Shown here piece by piece: positions 1 through 7,761 of a stretch of DNA of 51,402 nucleotides. Position numbers and translations under genes: made by a program. The first letter of the stretch is position 1. Every line of letters begins with the position of its first letter. This DNA is from DALYJJ01 sp031969915 (lineage in GTDB: Bacteria > Acidobacteriota > Terriglobia > Bryobacterales > Bryobacteraceae). The stretch spans positions 1 to 51,402 of the forward strand of contig DALYJJ010000031.1 in assembly GCA_031969915.1 (NCBI GenBank), written 5' to 3'. The notes under the pieces were generated by a model that did no database searches, was not told the DNA's origin, and worked only from the letters and a program-made list of their open reading frames with translations.

Positions 1-1
1 C

Positions 2-859
2 GCCCCCTGGCTGCGTCACCTGCGGCGTCTCGGCCCGGGGGCAATGCGCGCCGTCTGGCAGCTCTCGAAGAACGTTTCCCGTTCGTGGATGCAGCCGCTC
101 TTCCGCTTTCGGCGGGAACTCGGTCTCGATACGCGTCTCAATCCGCTTTTCGAAGGCCAACACTCGCCGCACTGCGTGGTCGCGCTCTTTTCGAAAGTAC
201 TCTCCGAGCCTCAGCCGGATTGGCCCCCGGCCGTCGAGATTGCCGGATTCCCGCTTTACGACCGCCACCACGAACAGGAACGGATGCCCGAAGCGGTCAC
301 CCGGTTCCTCGATCAAGGGCCGCCGCCGGTGGTCTTCACGCTCGGTTCCTCCGCGGTGGGCGCGGCCGGCCCGTTCTATCGCGAGAGCGTGGAGGCTGCC
401 CGGCGCATTGGGGCCCGCGCGCTCCTGCTGACCGGCGCCATGCGTCAGGAACTGCCCCGAACGCTGCCCGCGGACGTGATGACCGCCGAGTATGCCCCCC
501 ATTCCGAGGTGTTCCCCCGCGCGGCCGCGATCGTTCATCAGGGTGGCATCGGCACCACCGCGCAGGCGCTGCGGTCGGGCCGGCCCATGCTGGTGACGCC
601 GTTCTCGCACGACCAGTTCGACAACGCGATCCGCTGCCGGCGAATCGGGGCGGGCCGCTGGATGCCCCAGGATCGCTACCGCGCCGCCCGCGCGGCGCCC
701 GTGCTGCGGGAACTCCTCACCGCGCCCGGCATCCTCGCCGCCGCGCAGGCTGTCAGGAAAGCTCTTGAAAGCGAAGACGGCGCCTCCGCAGCCGCCACCG
801 CCATCGAGCGGACGCTCGCCGCGCACGGCGGGATCGCTTCCCGCCGCGCTCATGTATAA
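2..859 (+). CDS. GT1-family (UGT-like) glycosyltransferase, 5' truncated by window edge
   Basis: The frame is open from the first bases of the window, so this is the C-terminal part (about 285 residues visible) of a longer protein. The C-terminal half carries the donor-binding signature of GT1/UGT-type enzymes: HQGGIGTTAQALRSGRPM followed by PFSHDQFDNA. A phosphate-binding stretch VFTLGSSAVG lies upstream. Family members move a sugar from a UDP- or TDP-sugar to a small lipid or secondary metabolite; macrolide- and sterol-type transferases share this fold. The acceptor cannot be told from sequence. The stop codon overlaps the TATAAT box at 855-860. The nearest gene, rimP, is unrelated in function. 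Confidence 0.85.
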   Translation, partial: APWLRHLRRLGPGAMRAVWQLSKNVSRSWMQPLFRFRRELGLDTRLNPLFEGQHSPHCVVALFSKVLSEPQPDWPPAVEIAGFPLYDRHHEQERMPEAVTRFLDQGPPPVVFTLGSSAVGAAGPFYRESVEAARRIGARALLLTGAMRQELPRTLPADVMTAEYAPHSEVFPRAAAIVHQGGIGTTAQALRSGRPMLVTPFSHDQFDNAIRCRRIGAGRWMPQDRYRAARAAPVLRELLTAPGILAAAQAVRKALESEDGASAAATAIERTLAAHGGIASRRAHV

Positions 860-860
860 T
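855..860 (+). promoter_or_regulatory. Candidate -10 box for the rimP-nusA-infB operon
   Basis: A perfect TATAAT overlaps the last codons of the upstream glycosyltransferase. No good -35 hexamer is visible at 16-18 bases upstream (the region is GC-rich, around GATCGC). Transcription would start near 866-868, only about 15 bases before the hairpin at 882-900. Confidence 0.5.
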
Positions 861-881
861 GAGAGAGGTGTCGAACGAGTA

Positions 882-906
882 AGTGGGCGAAAGGCCCACT
901 TTTTTA
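882..906 (+). terminator. Intrinsic terminator or attenuator in the rimP leader
   Basis: The arms AGTGGGC (882-888) and GCCCACT (894-900) form a perfect 7-bp stem around a 5-base GAAAG loop, followed at once by a run of T to 905. The structure may end the upstream gene's transcript. It also lies between the TATAAT box at 855 and the rimP start at 917, so it may attenuate the nusA operon. Confidence 0.75.
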
Positions 907-916
907 TTGGTTCGCG

Positions 917-1393
917 ATGTCTTCGCTGGAAAAAGAAGCGGTCTTGCAGAGGGTGCACGAGATCGCCGGACGTGTGCTCGCCGGCGAGGGCATCGAGCTG
1001 TTCGACCTGGAACTGCTCGGTGGAGGAAAGAGCCGCGTCCTGCGGGTCACGATTGACCGCCCGCAGGGCGTCACCCACGGAGATTGTGAACTGGTTTCCA
1101 GGCGGCTGGGGGAAGTACTCGATGCCGAGGACGTCATCCCCGGCGACAGCTATACGCTGGAAGTGAGTTCTCCGGGCGTCGAGCGCAGACTGACCCGGCC
1201 CGAACACTTCCTCCGCTTCGCCGGACAGAAGGCCAAGATTGTACTGCGCGAACCGGTGGAGAACCGGAAGCACTGGGAAGGTACGTTGTCCGGGTTTGCA
1301 GGCGATACGGTAACTTTGGAAACCGCGCCGGGCAGGCCGGTTCAGTTCACGCTGAGCCAGATTCACAAAGCCAACCTGAAGTTCGATTGGTAA
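917..1393 (+). CDS. rimP: Ribosome maturation factor RimP
   Basis: A 158-residue protein of normal RimP length and layout. The N-terminal alpha/beta domain includes GIELFDLELLGGGKSRVLRVTIDRPQGV, and the central part has the family-typical SYTLEVSSPGVERRLTRPEHF. A C-terminal SH3-like domain follows. RimP helps mature the 30S subunit in the cytoplasm. It is the first gene of the rimP-nusA-infB operon, the usual bacterial order, and follows the leader hairpin at 882-900. The ATG at 917 has no strong Shine-Dalgarno sequence. The gap to nusA is 34 bases. Confidence 0.95.
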   Translation: MSSLEKEAVLQRVHEIAGRVLAGEGIELFDLELLGGGKSRVLRVTIDRPQGVTHGDCELVSRRLGEVLDAEDVIPGDSYTLEVSSPGVERRLTRPEHFLRFAGQKAKIVLREPVENRKHWEGTLSGFAGDTVTLETAPGRPVQFTLSQIHKANLKFDW

Positions 1394-1427
1394 ATTCCGA
1401 AAAAGAACAGAAACAAAGGAATCCGTT

Positions 1428-2885
1428 TTGGGAACGATCTATCAGTCCATCGAAATCCTGAGCAAGGAAAAGGGCATCGATCCGCAAGTGGTTCTGGACG
1501 CGGTGAAGGACGCCATGCTCGTGGCGGCCCGGAAGCACTTCCGGACGACGGACAACCTGGTGGCGGAGTTCGACGCCCGTACCGGCGCGATTCAGATCTT
1601 CGTCTCGAAGAAGGTGGTGGAAACGGTGGAGGACGCCACCGCTCAGATGACCCTCGGCGAAGCCTTGGCGGTCGATCCGAAGGCCGAACTCGGCGCGGAG
1701 ATCCGCATTCACAAGTCCACGGAATCCCTGGGCCGGATCTCGGCGCAAACGGCCAAGCAGGTGATCCTTCAGAAGGTTCGCGAGGCGGAGCGGGAATCGG
1801 TCTTTTCCGAGTTCTCCGGCCGGGCCGGCGAACTGGTGAACTGTTCGGTGAAGCGCATTGAAAGCCAGGATCTGATCGTCGATATCGGCAAGACCGAAGC
1901 GCGGCTTCCGAAGAAGGAACAGTCCAAGCTCGAAAGCTTCAGCGTGGGCGAGCGCGTCCGGTGCGTGATCAAGAGCGTGGAGAAGGCCGGCAAGAACGCG
2001 GGCGTGATCGTCTCGCGTGCCGACCCGGAACTGGTCAAGCGCCTGTTCGAACAGGAAGTTCCCGAGATCTACGACAACACGGTGGTGATCAAGGGCTGCG
2101 CGCGGGAAGCGGGCGAGCGCACCAAGATCGCCGTCTTTTCGCGCGATCGCGACGTGGATAGCGTGGGCGCGTGCGTGGGCATGAAAGGCATGCGCGTGCA
2201 GTCCATCATCCGCGAGCTGCGCGGCGAGAAGATCGACATCATTGAGTTCAGCGACGACCCGGTGGTGTTCGCCACCCATGCCCTAAGCCCGGCCAAGATC
2301 TCTCGCGTCCAGGTGATCGACGCCGCCGAGCGCCACATGGAAGTGATTGTCGACGACACGCAACTGTCGCTCGCCATCGGCAAGAAAGGGCAGAACGTCC
2401 GGCTTGCGGCGAAGCTGCTCGGCTGGAAGATCGATATCAAGAGCGAAGAGGAGAAGCGGCAGGAGGTGGAATCCGCCATGGCCGCGCTCACCGTCCAGGG
2501 CACGCCGCTTTCGGCGCTGCTCGACCACGGCCTGCCCGAGAAACTGCTTGAGAAACTGCTTGAGGCGGGCATCACGATGGTCGAGAAAGTCGGCGAGATG
2601 ACGCCCGAGCAAATCGAGGAAGTCCCCGGCATCGGTCCGAAGGGCGTGGAGCGGATCTTCGCTTCGGTGAACATGTTCTACGGCCAGTACGAACCGGGCG
2701 AGGAGACGGCGTCCGCCGGCGAAGGTGTCGTAACGGAGGAAGCGCCGGCCGAAGCGGAGCTGGACGCAGCCGCGCCGGAGGCGGTGGCGGAGGACGGCGA
2801 ATCGGTATCGGTGGCCGAACCGGCGGTGGAAGAGGCGGCCGATCCGCGGCCGGACGAAGCGGCAGGCGAAGAAAAGACGCAGTAG
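1428..2885 (+). CDS. nusA: Transcription termination/antitermination factor NusA
   Basis: A 485-residue protein. In order it has the NusA N-terminal RNA polymerase-binding domain (about 1-128), an S1 domain (about 133-198), KH1 with GMKGMR (251-256), KH2 with GKKGQNV (318-324), a helix-hairpin-helix segment ending VPGIGPKGVERIF (about 402-415), and an acidic Ala/Glu-rich tail. NusA modulates pausing, termination and antitermination, and in other bacteria it regulates its own operon. I chose the TTG at 1428 because AAAGGA lies 7 bases upstream and the next residues (GTIYQSIEILSKEKG) fit the family N-terminus. The ylxR and ylxQ genes often found between nusA and infB are absent. Confidence 0.95.
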   Translation: MGTIYQSIEILSKEKGIDPQVVLDAVKDAMLVAARKHFRTTDNLVAEFDARTGAIQIFVSKKVVETVEDATAQMTLGEALAVDPKAELGAEIRIHKSTESLGRISAQTAKQVILQKVREAERESVFSEFSGRAGELVNCSVKRIESQDLIVDIGKTEARLPKKEQSKLESFSVGERVRCVIKSVEKAGKNAGVIVSRADPELVKRLFEQEVPEIYDNTVVIKGCAREAGERTKIAVFSRDRDVDSVGACVGMKGMRVQSIIRELRGEKIDIIEFSDDPVVFATHALSPAKISRVQVIDAAERHMEVIVDDTQLSLAIGKKGQNVRLAAKLLGWKIDIKSEEEKRQEVESAMAALTVQGTPLSALLDHGLPEKLLEKLLEAGITMVEKVGEMTPEQIEEVPGIGPKGVERIFASVNMFYGQYEPGEETASAGEGVVTEEAPAEAELDAAAPEAVAEDGESVSVAEPAVEEAADPRPDEAAGEEKTQ

Positions 2886-3047
2886 CAACAAGCTTTGGCG
2901 TTTCAGTAGACGGAGTTTGATAGGATAAAGTGTCGGATTGGCGCAAACCCACAGCGACAAACAGGGTTACGCCCGTACAGCGGAGGCGGGTTCTCAGCCG
3001 CGCCAGGCAGTACTGATCTGACCTGAGCGAGGCACGTGTTTCACTTT

Positions 3048-6000
3048 ATGGCCAAGAAGGGCATTCGCATCAACGAGCTCGCGCGAGAGCTGGAGGTCAA
3101 GCCGAGTCGGATTCTGGAAATGCTTCCCGAACTCGGCGTCTCCGAGAAGAAAACGCACTCGAGCTCGATTGATGAAGACGTTGCCGACCACATCAAAGCG
3201 CGCCTGGGCGGCGCCGAACGGACCGTTCCCCGCGACGACTGGGAGCCGCCTTCGGCGTCGGATGCCGGCGGGGAGCCTTTCGAAGCCGCAGCTTCAGAGG
3301 AATCAGGCGATGAGCCGTTTGCGGAAGCCGTGACGGAAGAACCCGCCGCTCCGCTCATTGCCGTAGCAGCGCCGGCCGACGCACCTCCGGTGGAGTCGGC
3401 GTCGCACGTTGCTGCCGGGGCGCGCCCGTTGCCGCTGCGTCCGCCCATTCTCGGGGGTAAGGGACCGATTCAGCCTCCCATCGGAGGCGCGCTCACGCCC
3501 ACCATTCTGCCGCCTCCTCCGCCTCCTCCGCCGCCCGCGACTGTGCCGCCGGCAGCGATCGTGACTCCGGCCGCTCCGCCCCGGCCCGCGGCGCCGACCG
3601 TGCGCCCCCCGGCCGCGCAGATTGCGCCCGGTTCGCCGGTGGCTCGCAGCACGCCGTCAGCGCCAGCTCCGCCCCCCTCGGCCCCCCGGCCGCCCGCGGC
3701 GCCACCGGCGGCCGGCGCGCCTCGTCCAGGACAGATTCTCACGGGCGCCCGTCCGGGCGCGCCGGCGCCGCCCCCGCCGCCTCGCGGCATGCAGCCGGGA
3801 CAGCCGATCGCTCGTCCTGCCCTCGGCCGGCCCGTTCAGGGAGGCCCGGGCCCGCGTCCCGCCGGTCCGCCACCCTCAGGTCAGCCGGGCGGCGCGCCGT
3901 CCGCGGGGCCGGGCGCCCGTCCCTTGGCGGGACAACCGGCAGCTCGTCCCGTGGTGCCTCCGCGCCCCGATCTGGTGGCCAAGCTCGCGCAGCAGACGCC
4001 CCCACGCGCCACGCCCGGCCAACCCCAGACGCGTCCGGCTCCGGGCCGGCCCACGCCGACTCCCGGGCAACCGATCTACCGCGGCCCGATTCGTCCGGGT
4101 CAGGCGTTGTGGGGACAAGGGCAACCCGGTCCCGGTGGTCCGGGACGCCCCGGCGGCCCAGGCCGCGGACCGCGCCCGATTCACCCCACGGCGCCGCCGC
4201 CTCCGCCGCCCACCGATACGCGCCGCCACGCCGGCAAGCCCGCGCGGCCCGCGCCCCGGGAGCTCGAAGCCGAGATGGAAGGCAAGCTGCGCCCGTCGGG
4301 CCAGCGGCGCCAGGAACTGGTTCAGGCGACCAACAAGGACATCACCATCGCCGAAGGCGTGACGGTGAAGGAATTGGCCGACAAGCTCGGCATCAAGGCC
4401 AATTTCGTAATCAAGAAGCTGGTGGAGAAGAAGATCTTCGCGACCATCAACCAGACCCTCGACGTGAAGCTCGCCGAGGACCTGGCCCGCGAATTCGGAG
4501 CCGCCACCAGCCAGATGAGCTACGAGGAAGAGAGCGAGTTTGCGGTCGAGCTGGCCGAGGATCCGAAGGACCTCAAGAAACGGGCTCCCGTGGTCACCAT
4601 CATGGGCCACGTCGATCACGGCAAGACCTCTTTGCTCGACGCCATCCGGCTGGCCAACGTCGCGGAGAAAGAAGCCGGCGGCATCACCCAGCACATCGGT
4701 GCGTATTACGTTGAGAAGAACGGGCAGAAGATCGTCTTCATCGACACGCCCGGCCACGAAGCGTTCACCCGCATGCGCGCCCGCGGCGCGCAGGTCACCG
4801 ACATCGTCATCCTGGTGGTGGCGGCCGACGACGGCGTGATGCCCCAGACGCTTGAGGCGATCGACCACGCGCGCGCCGCCAAAGTGCCGATCATCGTCGC
4901 GATCAATAAGGTCGACAAACCGGACGCCCAGCCCGAGCGCATCAAGCAGCAGTTGGCGGATCGCAACCTGCTGGCCGAAAGCTGGGGCGGCGACGTGATC
5001 ATGGTTCCCGTTTCGGCGAAGACCAAGGATGGCCTCGACCTGCTCCTCGAGTACATTCTGCTGGTCTCCGACATGAAAGACCTCAAAGCGAACCCGACGC
5101 GTCCGGCCGTCGGCAGCGTGCTCGAAGCGCAGTTGGATCGCGGCCGCGGCCCGGTGGCCACGGTGCTGGTTCGCAACGGCGTGCTCAAGGTGGGCGATTA
5201 CTTCATCTGCGGCTCCGTGTTCGGCAAGGTTCGCGCGATGTTCGACGACCGCGGCGGCCCGCTGCGGGAGGCCGAGCCGTCCATGCCCGTCGAAGTCCTC
5301 GGGCTCGAGTCGCTGCCCGAAGTAGGCGACACCTTCCAGGTGGTCACCGACACCGCCAAGGCCAAGCAGATTGTCCTCTATCGCGAATCGAAGACGCGTG
5401 AGGCGGCGATGGCCAAGACCGCGCGTGTGTCGCTCGAATCGCTCCACGGCCAGTTGAAGGAAGGCGAGACCAAGGAACTGAACGTCATCCTCAAGGCCGA
5501 CGTGGGGGGCACCGCCGAGGTGCTCACCGATACCCTGCAGAAGCTCTCCAACGACAAGGTGAAGGTGCGTGTGCTGCACGCCGGCGTCGGCGCGATCACC
5601 GAAAGCGACGTCCTGCTGGCCACCACGTCCGAAGCGATCATTGTCGGCTTCAACGTGCGCGCCGAGCGCACCGCGGTCTCCGTAGCCGAGCAGGAGAAAG
5701 TGGATATTCGCTTCCACACCATCATCTACGAGTTGACCGACGAGATGAAGAAGGCGATGACCGGTATGCTCGAGCCGGTCTTCAAGGAAGTGTACCGGGG
5801 CCGCGCCGAAGTGCGGGAGGTGTTCCGCATCAGCAAGGTGGGCAACGTGGCGGGTTGCATGGTGCTGGACGGCACGATCACCCGCGACAGCCAGGTGCGC
5901 CTGCTGCGCGACAACGTGGTGGTCTTCACGGGGCGCGTCGAATCGCTCAAGCGCTTCAAGAACGACGCGAGCGAGGTGAAGTCCGGGTTCGAATGCGGCA

Positions 6001-6089
6001 TCACGCTCGCCGGCTACAACGACGTCAAGCCGGGCGACGTCATCGAGGCGTTCGCCACCGAACGCGTCTCCGTGGAGGCGCTGGTTTAG
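3048..6089 (+). CDS. infB: Translation initiation factor IF-2
   Basis: A 1013-residue GTPase that delivers initiator fMet-tRNA to the 30S subunit. An N-terminal IF2_N domain (IRINELARELEVKPSRIL) is followed by a very long Pro/Gly/Ala-rich linker (about residues 115-410) and a second IF2_N-type segment (VKELADKLGIKANFVIKKL). The G domain has GHVDHGKT (about 519), DTPGH, NKVD and SAK, and the C-terminal domains follow. ATG at 3048 gives the family-like start MAKKGIRINEL; an in-frame GTG at 3036 would add four residues. The 150-base gap after nusA holds no gene. The DUF503 gene starts 11 bases after the stop. Confidence 0.95.
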   Translation: MAKKGIRINELARELEVKPSRILEMLPELGVSEKKTHSSSIDEDVADHIKARLGGAERTVPRDDWEPPSASDAGGEPFEAAASEESGDEPFAEAVTEEPAAPLIAVAAPADAPPVESASHVAAGARPLPLRPPILGGKGPIQPPIGGALTPTILPPPPPPPPPATVPPAAIVTPAAPPRPAAPTVRPPAAQIAPGSPVARSTPSAPAPPPSAPRPPAAPPAAGAPRPGQILTGARPGAPAPPPPPRGMQPGQPIARPALGRPVQGGPGPRPAGPPPSGQPGGAPSAGPGARPLAGQPAARPVVPPRPDLVAKLAQQTPPRATPGQPQTRPAPGRPTPTPGQPIYRGPIRPGQALWGQGQPGPGGPGRPGGPGRGPRPIHPTAPPPPPPTDTRRHAGKPARPAPRELEAEMEGKLRPSGQRRQELVQATNKDITIAEGVTVKELADKLGIKANFVIKKLVEKKIFATINQTLDVKLAEDLAREFGAATSQMSYEEESEFAVELAEDPKDLKKRAPVVTIMGHVDHGKTSLLDAIRLANVAEKEAGGITQHIGAYYVEKNGQKIVFIDTPGHEAFTRMRARGAQVTDIVILVVAADDGVMPQTLEAIDHARAAKVPIIVAINKVDKPDAQPERIKQQLADRNLLAESWGGDVIMVPVSAKTKDGLDLLLEYILLVSDMKDLKANPTRPAVGSVLEAQLDRGRGPVATVLVRNGVLKVGDYFICGSVFGKVRAMFDDRGGPLREAEPSMPVEVLGLESLPEVGDTFQVVTDTAKAKQIVLYRESKTREAAMAKTARVSLESLHGQLKEGETKELNVILKADVGGTAEVLTDTLQKLSNDKVKVRVLHAGVGAITESDVLLATTSEAIIVGFNVRAERTAVSVAEQEKVDIRFHTIIYELTDEMKKAMTGMLEPVFKEVYRGRAEVREVFRISKVGNVAGCMVLDGTITRDSQVRLLRDNVVVFTGRVESLKRFKNDASEVKSGFECGITLAGYNDVKPGDVIEAFATERVSVEALV

Positions 6090-6100
6090 GGAAAGACATC

Positions 6101-6388
6101 ATGGCCTCGATCGGGGTCTTGACGCTGGAACTCAGGCTGCCGCATGCGCACTCCCTCAAGGAGAAGCGCCATGTGGTGAAAAGCCTGAAGGACAGGCTCC
6201 GCAACAAGTTCAACGTTTCGGTGGCCGAGATTGAATACCAGGACCTCTGGCAGAGCGCGCTGGTGGCGGCGGTAACCGTCTCGAGCAGCCGCCAGTTCGC
6301 CGAGCAGACCCTGGCTTTGGTGGAAGGGGAAGCCGCTTCGCTGCTCGGCCCCGGGCTGGCCGAGGCGACCGTGGAGTGGCTGGCGTAA
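6101..6388 (+). CDS. DUF503 (YlxP-like) small protein
   Basis: A 95-residue protein matching DUF503: it starts MASIGVLTLELRLPHAHSLKEKR and continues VVKSLKDRLRNKFNVSVAEI with a DLWQSA segment, all typical of the family. Such genes often sit between infB and rbfA, as here, suggesting a role near ribosome assembly or translation; the biochemical function is unknown. AGGGAAAG lies just upstream of the ATG at 6101. rbfA follows after 4 bases, so the two are probably translated together. Confidence 0.85.
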   Translation: MASIGVLTLELRLPHAHSLKEKRHVVKSLKDRLRNKFNVSVAEIEYQDLWQSALVAAVTVSSSRQFAEQTLALVEGEAASLLGPGLAEATVEWLA

Positions 6389-6392
6389 CGAA

Positions 6393-6755
6393 ATGGACGA
6401 GAGGCGCGCCAAAAGGGTGAGCGAGGCGCTCCGTGAGGAGTTGAGCGAACTCATCGGCTATGAGATGACCGACCCCCGAGTGGGCGGCGTGGACGTGACC
6501 GAAGTGCACATCGCGCCCGACATGCGCGTGGCGTCGGTGCGCGTGTCGCTGCCCGCCGCCGAAGATGAGCGGCGGGGCGCGCTGGAAGCCCTGGAACACG
6601 CCAAGGGCTTTCTCCGGCGCGAGGTCGGACGGCGTCTTCAGCTCTTCCGCGTTCCCGACTTCCGCTTCGAGGCGGACGCCGAACTGGCCGGGTCTCACGA
6701 CCGGGTCCAGCAGCTTCTCAAGCGCATCCGGAAAGGCCGGCCGAAGGATGAGTGA
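6393..6755 (+). CDS. rbfA: Ribosome-binding factor A
   Basis: A 120-residue protein with the RbfA single-KH fold: RRAKRVSEALREELSELIGYEMTDPRV at the start, the DMRVASVRVSLP strand, and LQLFRVPDFRFEADAEL near the C-terminus. RbfA binds the 30S subunit late in assembly and helps 16S rRNA 5'-end maturation. It is the last translation gene of the operon. Its stop (TGA, 6753-6755) overlaps the start region of apbE, whereas truB usually follows in many bacteria. Confidence 0.95.
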   Translation: MDERRAKRVSEALREELSELIGYEMTDPRVGGVDVTEVHIAPDMRVASVRVSLPAAEDERRGALEALEHAKGFLRREVGRRLQLFRVPDFRFEADAELAGSHDRVQQLLKRIRKGRPKDE

Positions 6756-7761
6756 CGGCGTGGCAAAAAAAACCGGTTTCTCCAAACACCGTGTGATACT
6801 TTTGTTTTTAGCGCCGCTGCTGTCCGCCGCCAGTGCCGTTCCGGCTCAGCCGGCGGTCCGCGTGGAACGCAGCCTGGACGCGATGGGGACCACCTACACC
6901 ATCGCGCTGTACGGCGAGGACCGGTTCGTATTGGATTCGGCGATCGACGACGCTTTCGAGGAAGCGCAACGCATCGACCGGCTGATCTCCAACTACCGGC
7001 AGGACAGTGAGTGGAGCCGGATCAACCGCGAGGCGGCGGCCGGCGCCGTGAAGGTGAGTGAGGAGTCGTTCCGGCTGCTGGAGGCCTGCCTCGGGTACAG
7101 CCGGCGGAGCGAAGGGACCTTTGACATTACGGTCGGGCCACTGATGAAGATCTGGGGGTTTTACAAGGGAACGGGCCGTTTTCCGCACCGGGCGGAGATG
7201 CGCGTGGCGATGGCGCGCGTGGGCTACCGGAACATCCAGTTGGACCCGGAAGCCTCAACCGTCCGCTTCGCCCGGTCCGGCGTGGAGATCGATCCCGGCG
7301 GGATCGGCAAGGGCTACGCAGTGGACCGCATGGCGGGCGTCCTGCGGACGCGCGGCGTGAAGTCCGGCCTGATCTCCGCCGGCTCGTCGAGCATCTACGC
7401 GATCGGTACGCCGCCCGGCGATCCGGGCTGGAAGGTGAGTGTCCGCCATCCCAAAGACCCGCGGCGGACGGTGCACGACTTTCTGCTCAAGGACGAATCC
7501 ATGTCCACCTCCGGCAATTACGAGAAGTTCTTCTGGTCCGGAGGGAAGTTGTACAGCCACATCATGGACCCGCGCACGGGATACCCGGCGCAGGGCATGC
7601 TCTCGGCTTCCGTGCTTGCGCCGAATACGCTCGACAGCGAGGCGTGGGCCAAGCCGTTTTTCATCTTGGGCCGCGGCTGGACCGCGGCTCACAAACCGAA
7701 ACAATTTCGAGTCTATTTGTGCGAGGACAAGTCGGAACCGGCATGCGCCCTGCTCCCATGA
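6748..7761 (+). CDS. apbE: FAD:protein FMN transferase (ApbE family), exported
   Basis: A 337-residue protein with an N-terminal hydrophobic signal segment (about residues 15-33, then VPAQPA). ApbE enzymes attach FMN from FAD to a Ser/Thr of periplasmic flavoproteins, using Mg2+. Family motifs are present: AMGTTYTIALYG (45-56), DPGGIGKGYAVD (182-193), SMSTSGNY (251-258), HIMDPRTGYP (271-280), and a metal-site Asp in NTLDSEAW (D296). Where many members have a Gly-Gly motif, this one reads ISAGSSS (209-215), so it belongs to a side branch. The ATG at 6748 overlaps the rbfA stop; GTG at 6760 is an alternative. The stop forms ATGA with the hemE start. No flavinylated partner such as NqrC or RnfG is visible nearby. 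Confidence 0.88.
   Translation: MSDGVAKKTGFSKHRVILLFLAPLLSAASAVPAQPAVRVERSLDAMGTTYTIALYGEDRFVLDSAIDDAFEEAQRIDRLISNYRQDSEWSRINREAAAGAVKVSEESFRLLEACLGYSRRSEGTFDITVGPLMKIWGFYKGTGRFPHRAEMRVAMARVGYRNIQLDPEASTVRFARSGVEIDPGGIGKGYAVDRMAGVLRTRGVKSGLISAGSSSIYAIGTPPGDPGWKVSVRHPKDPRRTVHDFLLKDESMSTSGNYEKFFWSGGKLYSHIMDPRTGYPAQGMLSASVLAPNTLDSEAWAKPFFILGRGWTAAHKPKQFRVYLCEDKSEPACALLP

Noticed and set aside
3470..4260. Repeat or mobile element in the P/G-rich part of infB
   Set aside because: The periodic C/G-rich DNA is explained by low-complexity Pro/Gly/Ala codons within an intact reading frame.
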